The translations under genes and the position numbers were made by a program. A DNA stretch of 64,000 nucleotides from CAVYUC01 sp963783085 (lineage in GTDB: Bacteria > Bacteroidota > Bacteroidia > Bacteroidales > Prolixibacteraceae): NCBI GenBank assembly GCA_963783085.1, contig CAWAMJ010000021.1, positions 153,658 to 217,657 of the forward strand. Reading direction: 5' to 3'. The notes beneath the pieces were generated by a model that was not told where the DNA came from, ran no database searches, and saw nothing but the letters and a program-made list of their open reading frames with translations. Each line of letters starts with the position of its first letter. Position 1 is the first letter of the stretch. Shown piece by piece: positions 47,424 through 58,033 of this stretch.

Positions 47424-49131
47424 ATGAAAAAAATATTAACAGGTTTGGCAATCATAGTTAGCTTCAGTTTAAATGCTCAGCAGACGGCAGTCAATGTTTC
47501 TATAGCAGACGCGCCGGTAGTTCAAACAAAATCAGGAAATGTAAAAGGTGCAACCGACAATGATGTCACCAGTTTCAAAGGAATTCCCTATGCAGCTCCG
47601 CCAGTTGGTGAATTTCGGTGGCGGCCTCCGCAGCCTGTGAAATCATGGGAGGGAGAATTTGATGCAACAGAATATGGGGCCAATTGTGCCCAGGCCGGAT
47701 GGGGAGCTGCTCCGGGGACAATTTCAGAGGGCTCTTCGGAAGATTGCCTGTACCTTAATTTGTGGAAACCTGCAGGAAGCAAAGCCTGGTGATAAGCTTC
47801 CGGTTATGGTTTGGATACATGGCGGCGCCTTTGTTGGTGGCAGCGGGTCCGGCCCGGGTACGGCAGGAAATGCATTTGCCAGACAGGGAGTCATCCTGAT
47901 GACTTTTAATTACCGGTTGGGACGCCTCGGCCATTTTGCGTTTCCTGCGTTAAGCAAAGAACATCCGGAAGAGCCAAAAGGCAGTTATGCGTACATGGAC
48001 CAGATTGCCGCTCTCCAATGGTTGCAGGACAATATCGCCGCATTTGGAGGCGATCCGGATAATGTGACCATTTTCGGTTTCTCTGCCGGTGGCGTTTCTG
48101 TACATTCACTGCTGACAATTCCGGCGGCGAAAGGTCTTTTCCACAAAGCAATCAGTGAATCCGGCGGTGGTCGGGATGGCGTACTGACCGGCAGACCGAT
48201 TCGTGAAGATAATGCCGATCCCTTTTATAAGATATCCGCTGAAACGATTGGGATAAACTTTGCCCGCAAACACGGGATCGAAGGAACGGATGCAGCAGCA
48301 CTTGCAAAACTTCGTGCCCTGAGTGTTGAAGAGATAGTGGACGGAGGTCAGGAATCTGATGGACAGGATGGTCCACGCACCTATTCGGGCCCGATTCTCG
48401 ATGGAAAACTGGTGGTAGAAACAGCTGAAAGCGCTTACAAAGCAGGCAGGCAGGCAGACGTACCGCTGATCATTGGAAATTGCAGTGCAGAAATAGGCGG
48501 AGCTTTTGTGAATAACAGCAAATCAAAAGAAGAATTGTTTTCACTCTTCGGAGAACTGGAAGATGAAGCAAAAGCCGCCTATGATTCAAATGGGAACAAA
48601 GAATTCGCCGGGGTAATTACAAAGTTTAACTCCGACTGGGTATGGGGCGAGCCGGCCCGGATGACAGCAAATGCTTTTGCTGCCGAAGACGTACCGACTT
48701 ATGTTTACCTCTTTTCCTATGTGCCTGCCGCAATGCGGGAACGTGCTCCGTACGGCGCCGGACATGGGTCGGAAGTCGCATATGTGTTTAACAATCTCAA
48801 TACCCGCCGGGGAGCAACTGAGCCAACATCGGAAGAAGAAAAATTAGCGGAAATGATGAACACTTATTGGGCAAATTTTGCCAAAACCGGTGATCCAAAT
48901 GGTCCGGGTTTACCGGAATGGCCTGAATACAATCCTCAAAATGAAAAGATCCTTGAAATCCAGGCCGATGGGAAACCTGTTGGAAAACCCGACCCAAGGA
49001 AAGAAAGACTGGATGTAATTAAAAAGGCCTTCAATAGGGTTGAAATACAATCACGTGGTGGTATTTATTATATTCTAATAGTTTATATTTATATCAAAAT
49101 GCCAATTCCCCGGTATAATTCCTCTGTCTGA
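47424..49131 (+). pseudogene. type B carboxylesterase, one frameshift
   Basis: The enzyme would be about 570 residues. The N-terminal part (signal peptide; VQTKSGNVKGATDNDVTSFK; GIPYAAPPVGEFRWRPPQP; SEDCLYLNLWKPAGSK) is in the frame from 47424. From KPGDKLPVMVWIHGGAFVGG it moves to the next frame, after an extra A near 47779-47783. The nucleophile is Ser in TIFGFSAGGVSVHSL, the His in GAGHGSEVAYVF. The last about 25 residues (IYYILIVYIYIKMPIP) are unlike the family and may be read-through past a lost stop. Confidence 0.87.
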
Positions 49132-49172
49132 ATTAGTATATATAAAATTGAATTATAATTAAAAAAAACACC

Positions 49173-50414
49173 ATGAAGAAAGTACTGATTTTCCACATTT
49201 TGGTTTTAATAATGTTTTCTACCGATGCTCAGATTTATCAATTTCGTGGTCCAAACAGGGATGGCAAATTTCCCGAAAGCAACTTACTGAAAAAGTGGCC
49301 GGAAAGTGGTCCGCAACTGCTGCTGGAATTTGAAGGTATTGGTGAAGGGTATTCCTCTGTCATTTCAAATGGGAAGTTTATCTATGCCTCCGGAAAAATA
49401 GGAGACATGGACCATTTAACATGCATTGACTTTGACGGCAATCAGCTTTGGCAGGTTGCTTATGGACAATCCTGGAATCAGGGCACTCCGAATACACGAA
49501 GCACCCCTACAATTGAAAATGACAGGATATACATCATCAGTGGAATGGGAGAACTTGTCTGCCTGAATGCCGAAACAGGAAATATCAACTGGAAGATCAA
49601 TGCAGATAAAGATTACCAGACCGAATGGCATAACTGGGGGGTGGCCGAATCTCCGCTGATTGCCGGCAACAAGGTCATCTGTTCCGCTGCCGGTGCCTTG
49701 ACAACTTTTGTTGCTTTTGATAAAATGACCGGTAAAGAAATCTGGAAAACTCCCACCACAAATGGTCAGCGTTCCTATGTATCGCCAATCCTGCATTCTT
49801 TTAACAACAAAGAGTATATCCTGGGGGCTTCTGCCAGTGACCTGTTCATTGTTGACCCGGAGAATGGTGACATTAAAGCTTCCTACAAATATTTCGACGC
49901 CTCCTTGTGGAAATGGCAGCCCAAAGGTATTATCTGGGCCAATTCTCCTGTGGTGAAAGACAATATGATTTTCCTGTCGATAGGTTATAACTATCCGGCT
50001 AAAATGCTTAAAGTAAACGATGAAGTAAGTTCCCTGGAAGAAGTATATACCAATGAAGTACTTGACAATCATCACCATGGGCTTATCGAACATAATGGCT
50101 ACCTGTATGGATCATACTGGATAAACAATGGTTCGGGGAACTGGGCCTGCCTGGACTGGAATACAGGCGAAGTAAAGTATGATGAGGAATGGAACTCAAA
50201 AGGACAAATGGTGTACGCAGATGGAATGCTGTATGTGTATGATGAGAAAAGAGGGAATGTAGGTCTTGTTGAACCCGATCCCTCCGGTTTTAACCTTGTC
50301 AGCTCATTTCAGGTTGAAAAAGGAACAGGTCCGCACTGGTCACACCCTTATTTGTATGAAGGAAATATGTATCTGAGACATGGCAATGTGTTGATGGTTT
50401 ATCGTATAAAATAA
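49173..50414 (+). CDS. secreted PQQ-like beta-propeller protein
   Basis: 413 residues; signal peptide about 1-18 (MKKVLIFHILVLIMFSTDAQ). Repeated propeller blades with W-containing motifs: FRGPNRDGKFPESN, CLNAETGNINWKINADKDY, AFDKMTGKEIWKTPTTNGQR, CLDWNTGEVKYDEEW. Similar to pyrrolo-quinoline-quinone-like repeat (BamB-like) proteins; cofactor binding is not shown. It is a paralogue of the propeller gene at 52050. Confidence 0.87.
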   Translation: MKKVLIFHILVLIMFSTDAQIYQFRGPNRDGKFPESNLLKKWPESGPQLLLEFEGIGEGYSSVISNGKFIYASGKIGDMDHLTCIDFDGNQLWQVAYGQSWNQGTPNTRSTPTIENDRIYIISGMGELVCLNAETGNINWKINADKDYQTEWHNWGVAESPLIAGNKVICSAAGALTTFVAFDKMTGKEIWKTPTTNGQRSYVSPILHSFNNKEYILGASASDLFIVDPENGDIKASYKYFDASLWKWQPKGIIWANSPVVKDNMIFLSIGYNYPAKMLKVNDEVSSLEEVYTNEVLDNHHHGLIEHNGYLYGSYWINNGSGNWACLDWNTGEVKYDEEWNSKGQMVYADGMLYVYDEKRGNVGLVEPDPSGFNLVSSFQVEKGTGPHWSHPYLYEGNMYLRHGNVLMVYRIK

Positions 50415-50482
50415 CCTGTCTGACATCCGGTAGTTTATGATGAAAGCAAACGATATAAATTTGAAAAGCAAAAAAAAGTAAA

Positions 50483-51217
50483 ATGGAGAATTTATTAAAA
50501 CAGGTACTTCTGGGAATAACTGTTATTTGTTGCTTAACCGGAAACCTTTACGGGCAAAACAAGGAAGATTCAAAGAAGGCATTGTCCGCAAAACAACAAC
50601 GGATAATCCCCATTGCGGCACTTACTGCCAAGGGCGAGTTGGAACAATTAAAACCGGCACTGAACGCCGGCTTGGAAGCAGGCCTGACCATTAATGAAAT
50701 AAAAGAATTAATGGTACACCTTTATGCCTACTGTGGATTCCCGCGAAGCATACGTGGCTTGCAAACTTTTATGGAAGTACTGGATGAACGCAAAGCAAAA
50801 GGAATTACTGATGAAACGGGTTCTGATGCTTCGCCAATTAATGATGAACGAAGCAAATACGATCGGGGCAAAGCGAACCTGGAAAAATTGATTGGCAGGC
50901 CGCTGGATGGTCCGCAAAGCGGTTATGCTGCATTTGCCCCGGTCATTGAAATATTTCTGAAAGAACATCTGTTTGCCGATATTTTCGACCGCGATGTTCT
51001 AAGCTACGCAGAACGTGAATTGGTCACAGTTTCGGTGATAAGTGCAATTGGCAAAGCCGAACCCATGCTTCGCAGCCATTTAGCAATTTGCCTGAATCTT
51101 GGATTCACGCCCGAACAATTGCAGGAGTTTACAGGTATCATCAAATCAACTATCGGTAAAAAAGAAGCCAAAAATGCGCAGGCAGTTCTAAACGAATTAC
51201 TGGAAAACAGGGAATGA
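50483..51217 (+). CDS. secreted double carboxymuconolactone decarboxylase-like protein
   Basis: 244 residues; signal peptide MENLLKQVLLGITVICCLTG. Two CMD/AhpD-type helical domains (about 37-108 with TINEIKELMVHLYAYCGFPR; about 135-240 with LSYAERELVTVSVISAIGKA and GFTPEQLQEFTGII). The CxxCxxxH active site of AhpD is not intact, so a peroxidase role is unlikely. Such proteins often accompany cupin and aldo/keto reductase genes, as here. Confidence 0.87.
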   Translation: MENLLKQVLLGITVICCLTGNLYGQNKEDSKKALSAKQQRIIPIAALTAKGELEQLKPALNAGLEAGLTINEIKELMVHLYAYCGFPRSIRGLQTFMEVLDERKAKGITDETGSDASPINDERSKYDRGKANLEKLIGRPLDGPQSGYAAFAPVIEIFLKEHLFADIFDRDVLSYAERELVTVSVISAIGKAEPMLRSHLAICLNLGFTPEQLQEFTGIIKSTIGKKEAKNAQAVLNELLENRE

Positions 51218-51247
51218 AGAAATGTTCTTCATTGGTAAATAATTTAG

Positions 51248-51364
51248 GAACCCGGAGGGTTCACATGTTTATAGAAAAAGAATAGTAAGTCAAAATGCGA
51301 CCCCAGGGGTCGAAACAGAAAATCTATCAAATATTTCTATAAACATTCGATACCTCTGGCATCG
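51248..51364. repeat. REP-like cluster of three short hairpins
   Basis: Three palindromes in 117 bp: gaaccc-gga-gggttc (51248-51262), cgacccc-a-ggggtcg (51298-51312) and the imperfect cgatacc-tct-ggcatcg (51348-51364), separated by AT-rich spacers that each include a tttctataaac or tttatagaaa tract. This is typical of REP/BIME-type repeats of Bacteroidota. It lies between the CMD gene and the cupin gene. Confidence 0.65.
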
Positions 51365-51430
51365 AAAAAATTGTAAACAAACATTTGAGGCTTATAAAGA
51401 ACTCAATTCATAAATTAAAATGATACAACC

Positions 51431-51921
51431 ATGAAACAGATTTTAATATTCCATCTGATTTTTATATCATTCCTTATTGCTGCCTGCAATACAGGTAACA
51501 GGACAAATGAAACAACTCAGAAAAATGAATCACTCTTTCCGAAAGGGGAAAAATTAGAAAGTGACAACTTCACCGGCACCGTATGGCTGCAAATGATGGG
51601 GGCGAAAGATACCACGCTTCATGCCCGGTTTGGAAATGTAACATTTGAACCAAAAGCACGGACTAACTGGCATTCGCATCCGGGAGGTCAACTGCTTTTT
51701 ATAACCAGTGGCAAAGGTTATTACCAGGCAAAAGGCAAGCCTGCCCGGACATTGCAAGCGCAGGCGATGTGGTGGAAATCCCACGTAATGTGGTGCACTG
51801 GCATGGTGCTGCACCCGACAGTGAATTTGCACACATTGCCATCAGTCTTAACCAGGATGAGGGTGGTGCGGTCTGGATTGGACCTGTTACGGATGAGGAA
51901 TATGAGAATACTGAAGAATAG
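51431..51921 (+). pseudogene. cupin-domain lipoprotein, one frameshift
   Basis: About 163 residues: lipoprotein signal (FLIAAC), then a cupin with RTNWHSHPGGQLLFITSGKG (metal-ligand His/Glu-like positions). The frame breaks at about 51752-51760; the alternative frame gives AGDVVEIPRNVVHWHGAAPD and the typical ending AHIAISLNQDEGGAVWIGPV, stop at 51919-51921. It belongs to the cupin proteins found with CMD and reductase genes. Confidence 0.85.
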
Positions 51922-52049
51922 TACCATTATATAATGTCCCGTTTATGAAAACCATCAAAAATGCATCCGGATAAATCAACAAATTAAACCTCTGTAAATC
52001 AACGAAGTCAAAAAAAAATCATTCCAATAAAAACTAAAAAACAACCAAA

Positions 52050-53431
52050 ATGAAAAACAAACCGATTATTCTAACTGCATTTTTTCTGCTGATTTTAGTA
52101 AACAGTATTTATTCCCAAGACTGGCCTCAGTTTCTTGGGCCCGAAAGAAACGGTACCTCACCTCAAAAAGGAATTTTAAAAACCTGGCCCGAAACCGGCC
52201 CCGAAGTACTTTGGAGTGTTGATTTGGGCATTGGTTACGGAGGGCCGGTTGTAAAAGACGGGAAAGTTTATCTGCTCGATCGTGACGATGAAACAGGCGA
52301 TAAAATGCGCTGTTTCGACCTGAATACCGGCGAAGAACTCTGGAAGTTTGAATACGATGCCGCTGGTTCTGTCATGTTTCCCGGCTCGCGCAGTGTCCCG
52401 GCAGTGGATGGTAATCATGTTTATTCCTGTGGTGTTTACGGCGACTTGTATTGCATCGACGTTAATACATACCAAGCGGTTTGGAATAAAAACATCTGGA
52501 CGGATTTCGGTGGTGATCCGGGAAATGCTCCGTCCGATGAATCAGCAGGTGGATTTGGAGGTCATGGTAATTTCCCGATTTGGGCCATTTCACAATGCCC
52601 GCTGGTTTATGGTAATTTACTGGTTATTGCTTCGCAGGCTCCTGAAGCCGGAGTGGTTGCCTATAACAAAAATACAGGAGAACTTGTGTGGAAAACTCCT
52701 AATCTTGGTAACGAGAATTATGTAAGTCCAACTGTAATTAAAATTGATGGAAAAGACCATATTGTAATGGTAATTTCATCTACCAATCCAATTGGACGTC
52801 GGGACGCTCCGCAAACGATGGGCAGCATAGTTGGAATAGATCCAGCTTCGGGAAAGATTTTATGGAATACGAAGGATGGCAATGTCACATTACTGTTGCA
52901 AGTGCTGTAGATGCCGGTGAAAACAGGATTCTCGCGGTAGGCGGATATGAACGGGGTGCCACAATGATAAAAGTGGAAAAACAGGCAGATGGAAGTTATG
53001 GTACTAAAGAACTTTTTACTACCGTTGAATTTGGCGACCAAACAAAACCACCGCTATTAATCGATGGATATTTCTATGCCCAGTATGGCACCAATAACCG
53101 CCGTGACGGACTGACCTGCATGAATATGGATGGCGAAGTGATGTGGAAAACAAAACGCGATCCCGATTTCAACAAAGGCAGCATGATTTATGCAGATGGG
53201 CTGATTTTAGCCACCGACGGCGCAAAAAAACTCTATCTTATAGAACCTGACCCGGCCGGGTTCAAACCATTGGCTTCCACTGAATTGCTTGGTGAACCTA
53301 AAATACAGGCTGACGGGATTGCAGCCAGGATAGGCGGCTCCGCCCAAAACTGGGCCCCCATTGCGCTCGCTGAAGGAAAGCTGCTCATTCGGGACCAAAA
53401 CAGGATGTTGTGCTTAAAAGTTGCTGAATAA
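52050..53431 (+). pseudogene. secreted PQQ-like beta-propeller protein, one frameshift
   Basis: About 460 residues; signal peptide MKNKPIILTAFFLLILVNSI. Propeller repeats DWPQFLGPERNGTSPQKGIL, CFDLNTGEELWKFEYDAAGS, AYNKNTGELVWKTPNLGNEN up to PASGKILW; then in the next frame EYEGWQCHITVASAVDAGEN to LLIRDQNRMLCLKVAE. One G appears to be missing at about 52863-52868. The opening WPQFLGPERNGTS is the marker of outer-membrane PQQ-like proteins of Bacteroidota/Planctomycetota. Function unknown. Confidence 0.87.
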
Positions 53432-53588
53432 TGCGTAGGAAAACACAGGGAATGATTTCCCCGCATTTTTGGTACTGTTTTAATATATTCCTGGAGATGC
53501 TTGCCAAGTTTAATTTATTTGTCATGACAAGCAGAATGGCTACATTTGCCCATTCAATAATTCGTTAATTTTAGAAGAAATCTCAGTT

Positions 53589-53987
53589 ATGTCACAGCTT
53601 ACAAATGAAATGAAGGAAATGATTGCATCCCGGCAATGTTTTCATGCGACAGTCAGCAAAGATGGAATTCCCAATAATGCGCCTAAACGTTCGACCCGTG
53701 TACTTAATGATGAAACCTTAATTTTTACAGAAGGAGTGGGAGGCAGAACCTATAAGAATATTCTGGATGGTTCGAAAGTAGCATCTGCTGTAGTGGATCG
53801 CGAAACTGTTGACGGATATCGTTTTATTGGTACCCCTGAAGTTTTAACCAGTGGTGAACTATATGAAAAATCTGCAGAAATGTCGCTAAAGGCAGGAATG
53901 CCCAAACCCAGGGCTGTAATTTTAATTCATATTGAAGAAATTCACAGTTTGAAACCCGGGCCAATGGCAGGTAAAAAAATCGGATAA
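53589..53987 (+). CDS. pyridoxamine 5'-phosphate oxidase-like flavin-binding protein
   Basis: 132 residues with the split-barrel pattern: MIASRQCFHATVSKDGIPNN, LIFTEGVGGRTYKNILDGSK, AVVDRETVDGYRFIGTPEVL and an ending KPGPMAGKKIG. Such proteins bind FMN or F420 and act on various substrates; specificity is not visible. It lies 157 bp after the propeller gene, so it could be a separate unit. Confidence 0.87.
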   Translation: MSQLTNEMKEMIASRQCFHATVSKDGIPNNAPKRSTRVLNDETLIFTEGVGGRTYKNILDGSKVASAVVDRETVDGYRFIGTPEVLTSGELYEKSAEMSLKAGMPKPRAVILIHIEEIHSLKPGPMAGKKIG

Positions 53988-54150
53988 GTTTTGGATGATT
54001 ACCTATTGCAAACCGGATTTATCAGGTGTGAAAATCCTGCATCGTTTTGTTTAACATATTAGTCATAACTATCTGGTTCCTTTTTCGTAAAACCACAGTA
54101 TATTGAACTAAAGATTAAATAGGTATTTTTATTAGCAACGAGAAGTGGTT

Positions 54151-55083
54151 ATGATTGCTTTCGGCCCGATATCATCGCGAAGACTGGGACTTAGTTTGGG
54201 AATCAATAATATTGTTTCTCAAAAGGTTTGTTCGTATAGCTGTATTTATTGCCAGGCAGGTGTAACACGCTATAGAACCATGCAACCAACCAATTTTCAC
54301 ACTCCTGAAATACTGGTTAACAGTGTGGCTTCGCATTTGGAAAAGCTCGACAAAATGCACTGGCCCGATTATCTGACTTTTGTAGCAAATGGTGAGCCCA
54401 CGCTCGACAATAACCTCGGAGAAGAAATCAGGTTGCTGAAAAGGTTTGGTATTCCGGTAGCTGTTATTACAAACGCATCGCTTCTTTATAAAAATGAAAT
54501 CCGGGAAAATCTAATGAACGCAGACCGGGTATCGGTAAAACTAGATACAATTAGCAAACTGGCCTGGCGAAAAGTCAACCGGCCTTCCATTGGTTTGCAG
54601 ATTCAACGTATTTTAAATGGCATCGAAATATTTTCAGAACAATACAAAGGAAAATTGAATACCGAAACAATGCTGGTTGAAAAATTTAATAACCTACCCA
54701 ACCAAATCAGGCAAACGGCAGCATTTATTTCGTGTTTGAAACCCGATACAGCTTATATTTCTGTTCCAACGAGGCCCCCGGCTTTGCGAGAAGTGAAACC
54801 GGTTACGGACAGGCAATTGGCGCTGGCCTGGAATATTTTCAACAGCTTCGGGATGAAAACTGAAACCCTTGCCGGTTTTGAAGGAAACGACACGGGATTC
54901 ACAGGCAATGCTGCCGATGACATTCTGAATATAACGGCCGTTCATCCGCTGCGGGAAGATACCATACGTGAATTGATAAAAAAAGAAAATGCCGATATGG
55001 AAGTTGTGGATTCGCTGCTGTTGCAGGGATTGTTAAAAAAAACAGCATTTAACGGAATGAATTATTATTTCAGAAGTCATTAA
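54151..55083 (+). CDS. radical SAM protein (COG0731-like)
   Basis: 310 residues from ATG 54151; a GTG six bases upstream is an alternative. [4Fe-4S] motif CSYSCIYC (CxxxCxxC: C27, C31, C34), preceded by FGPISSRRLGLSLGIN, which is typical of the radical SAM family related to wyosine-type tRNA modification enzymes (COG0731). Also GEPTLDNNLGEEI. The substrate is unknown. Monocistronic; convergent with the TspO-like gene. Confidence 0.87.
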   Translation: MIAFGPISSRRLGLSLGINNIVSQKVCSYSCIYCQAGVTRYRTMQPTNFHTPEILVNSVASHLEKLDKMHWPDYLTFVANGEPTLDNNLGEEIRLLKRFGIPVAVITNASLLYKNEIRENLMNADRVSVKLDTISKLAWRKVNRPSIGLQIQRILNGIEIFSEQYKGKLNTETMLVEKFNNLPNQIRQTAAFISCLKPDTAYISVPTRPPALREVKPVTDRQLALAWNIFNSFGMKTETLAGFEGNDTGFTGNAADDILNITAVHPLREDTIRELIKKENADMEVVDSLLLQGLLKKTAFNGMNYYFRSH

Positions 55084-55210
55084 TTATGGATTCATCGGAT
55101 AACTGTCACAGTCGATGTTTAACTTATCGGAGTAAGTTCATATTTTAAAATGATTGGGAAAAAGTAATAGACCTTGAATTCCGATCGGGAAATTTTTGCA
55201 TTTCGTTTCG

Positions 55211-56005
55211 CTAAACTTCCCCCCGTTTTAGCTTTTGAAACGGCGAGGTGGCGCGGTTTTTATATCCATGAACGGAAACGGCAACAAACAAAATGATTGC
55301 CGCTATAATTGCAGCAATTACAATCGACTGATTATCCTGCCATTGTTTAACGGCAATGGCAATTAATGCCCAAACACCAACCAGAGCAGCTTCTCGCATA
55401 TTCCGGAAACGAATCAGCAGCAAATAAATGAAAGAGGCGGCTACAATCAGAACAATCGTCCAGACCTGCGGCGTAAGAAATCCGCCGTTCCAGTTCATAC
55501 TTATCAAAAATGCGGAAATGTTTGCCACTGTTGCAACAATTATCCAGCCGATATAGATGCAAACCGGCCACCACACAAATACGATAATCCGGACAGGTGC
55601 ATCCCAAATCTCAAGTCGCAATCTAACCGTCAGCACTATTAATGAAATCAGCAATATCAGCATTAAAATCACCGAAAGGCCAATTCTGTCATTTACCCAG
55701 GCGGCAATCCAAAATCCGTTTGCCAGGTTGCTGATGGCAAACCAGAAACCGGTTCTTTCCAGGTTTTCATCCTGCCCGTATTTTATCCGGGCAAACCACT
55801 GATAACCCACAAATGCAAGGAGAAGCAGGTAAATTAGCCCCCAAATGGAGAAGGCATAACCGGCAGGAGTAAACAACGATTCATATCGGGCGCTGATGTC
55901 GGCCACCGATGTGCCGTTAAAAGCTGCACTGCCCGCAAGGGCATTCATGACTAAAGCAAAAATCAAGGTAACGGTATTTGAAAGCAATAAAATTTTTTGT
56001 TTCAT
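55211..56005 (-). CDS. TspO/MBR-related membrane protein
   Basis: 264 residues, about 7-8 hydrophobic segments. TspO-like features: FTPAGYAFSIWGLIYLLLLAF, NGFWIAAWVNDRIGLSV, and many Trp in loops (IIVFVWWPVCIYIGWIIVAT). It is longer than TspO (about 160) and belongs to the extended Bacteroidota group related to it. It may bind porphyrins or other ligands; function unproven. Confidence 0.75.
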   Translation of the reverse strand: MKQKILLLSNTVTLIFALVMNALAGSAAFNGTSVADISARYESLFTPAGYAFSIWGLIYLLLLAFVGYQWFARIKYGQDENLERTGFWFAISNLANGFWIAAWVNDRIGLSVILMLILLISLIVLTVRLRLEIWDAPVRIIVFVWWPVCIYIGWIIVATVANISAFLISMNWNGGFLTPQVWTIVLIVAASFIYLLLIRFRNMREAALVGVWALIAIAVKQWQDNQSIVIAAIIAAIILFVAVSVHGYKNRATSPFQKLKRGEV

Positions 56006-56436
56006 GTTTTTGGCAAAAAGTTATACTAATTTACAAAACAATATCGTTTATGTCATGTTCATTTAAACGAACATATATGATGTAACTTTTTTCAACAAGG
56101 AAAAATTCTCTTAAAAAAAATTTGAATCATCGTTGGATTTTTGTGAAAAGTGCAACTGGTAAATTTATCACCATTTCTGTTTCCTTTTAAATAGCCCAGA
56201 ATTTATTAATTTTTGAATTGCATATCTTTTTGTTTTTATTTAACTTACAAATAATTGATTTTTAGCCATTAAATTATTTTCAAATTCTTCCTGAATGAGG
56301 ACGTACAACTGAGTTTTTCGGGTATTTTATTTGCTAAAGAGTACTGAACGGTGTGTAAGCTGAAGCGAATTTACAGGCACAAGTATAAAAGCACAACAGG
56401 TTAGTTGATCATTTTTCATTCTTTAAACAGAATTTC
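56006..56436. other. 431-bp divergent intergenic region
   Basis: Very AT-rich, no ORF with support. It separates the leftward TspO-like gene from the rightward surface operon and must carry both promoters. I saw no strong palindrome. Confidence 0.5.
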
Positions 56437-58005
56437 ATGCTTGAAAAGATCACAAAAATTATCGCCCGTTTCTTTGGAATAATAGCAGGTTCACTCTCCG
56501 GTATAAGTGCCATTTTAATAGCCGTTGGATACCTGGCAGAACGCAGTCATTTGAAAATGCTGGGTTTCACAAACATACCGGTGGATTTGAATCAATATTT
56601 ATATACCGGTTCAATTTTACTGGGATTTTTGCCCGGCATAATCATATTGCAAAGCATTTCGCTGGTTTTGGAGCCACTGGTTTTGGTGATATTTTCGGTA
56701 ATTTTGCTGGCCAGATTATCAAGGCGAATTCCTTCTGTGAAAGTTTGGGGAGATAAAGTTTCAAACTCGGGAAAACATTTCATAGCCAGGTTTAGGCATT
56801 TCTTTTTGATTTTACTTGTTGTTGCACAGATGATATCGCTGAACTGGATGGTAAAAGCAGTATTGGTTGAAAACCTGCTTTTTACGGAAGTTAATGCAAC
56901 AGCACCAGCTAAGTTTACCTTTTTAACCGCCAACACCGATGCACTCAAACAACTGATTTTAACCAAAGATGAAAAGCTGCCGCGCTATTTTACCCAACTG
57001 TTTTTAAGTGTTTTGCTTATTGGGTTGGCTTTGCGTTATATCATGTCGGTGAAAAAAGAGAAAGACGAACCCGTGAGTTTTCATGTCAAATTTTGGGCTA
57101 CGATAAATTTTCTGCTTTTTGCAACGCAGGTAATCCTGGTTCCATGCAATTACGGTGTATTGTTGCTTAATAGTAAATATCAGGAAGTTAAAACGCAGTT
57201 TAAAACTGTCGGACAAAAGAATGATTTTCAGAAAACGGCTCAAAAATCGCAGTTAAATGCCAGCCAGGTAGCACGCGAAAATGCCATCCGCAACCAGAAA
57301 CTCGAAACGCATGGAATTCCGTTCAGGTACAATCTTGAAGCAAAGCCACAGGTTTTTACAAATCCGGAAGGTGATATGCTCACCTATTCTGCAACTTCAA
57401 CCGCACCTGATGTGGCTCAGGCTGAAATTGATGGAAATGTGCTGATCATAACACCGCTTGAAACCGGAGACGCTCTGATTACTGTTGTAGCCCGAAACAG
57501 CGAAGGCAAGGAAGGCTCGGTAAGTTTTTCGGTGAATGTTGCAGATGAAATAGATATATGGGGTGCAGAAGTGGCAAATCAAATTCCCCCGCAAACACTG
57601 ATGGTGGGAGATAAGCCTTTTGTTCGGAATTTGATGGCTGATCCTACTGTATTCCGGTTGCTCGATCAGGAACCGGTACAGCTTACTTTTCAGGTGAATT
57701 GCGAATCAGCCCAGGTTGCCGGTGTGAAAATTTCGGGAAATGTTTTGGAAGTGCAACCCCTTTTAAAAGGCAACGCTGTAGTTTCGGTAACAGCAAACGA
57801 TGGTTATGGTCGAATGGTATCGACAGAATTCAATGTAGTCGTACTTGATCAAAAACTTCAATGGCCGGAAGATGATCGCCTCTTGCTTATTTATCAGTCG
57901 GATGATGAATTTTATCTCTATTCGAAGCTGGAAAAACGAATTTGGTACGTTCGTTCCAACGATATTGAATCGATGGTTTATTACGGACTCGCAGAGGCAT
58001 TTTAA
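56437..58005 (+). CDS. membrane protein with C-terminal Ig-like domains, unknown function
   Basis: 522 residues. The N-terminal half has about five hydrophobic segments (FGIIAGSLSGISAILIAVGYL, GSILLGFLPGIIILQSISLV, LEPLVLVIFSVILLARL, HFFLILLVVAQMISLNWMV, YFTQLFLSVLLIGLAL). A coiled stretch (about 245-295) leads to two Ig/cadherin-like (He_PIG) domains with VNVADEIDIWGAEVANQIPP between them. The C-terminus (LLIYQSDDEFYLYSKLEKRI) is soluble. No family recognised. First gene of a probable three-gene operon; the next gene starts 28 bp downstream. Confidence 0.75.
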   Translation: MLEKITKIIARFFGIIAGSLSGISAILIAVGYLAERSHLKMLGFTNIPVDLNQYLYTGSILLGFLPGIIILQSISLVLEPLVLVIFSVILLARLSRRIPSVKVWGDKVSNSGKHFIARFRHFFLILLVVAQMISLNWMVKAVLVENLLFTEVNATAPAKFTFLTANTDALKQLILTKDEKLPRYFTQLFLSVLLIGLALRYIMSVKKEKDEPVSFHVKFWATINFLLFATQVILVPCNYGVLLLNSKYQEVKTQFKTVGQKNDFQKTAQKSQLNASQVARENAIRNQKLETHGIPFRYNLEAKPQVFTNPEGDMLTYSATSTAPDVAQAEIDGNVLIITPLETGDALITVVARNSEGKEGSVSFSVNVADEIDIWGAEVANQIPPQTLMVGDKPFVRNLMADPTVFRLLDQEPVQLTFQVNCESAQVAGVKISGNVLEVQPLLKGNAVVSVTANDGYGRMVSTEFNVVVLDQKLQWPEDDRLLLIYQSDDEFYLYSKLEKRIWYVRSNDIESMVYYGLAEAF

Positions 58006-58033
58006 AGAAACAATCAAAAATGGAGGTTTAAAT

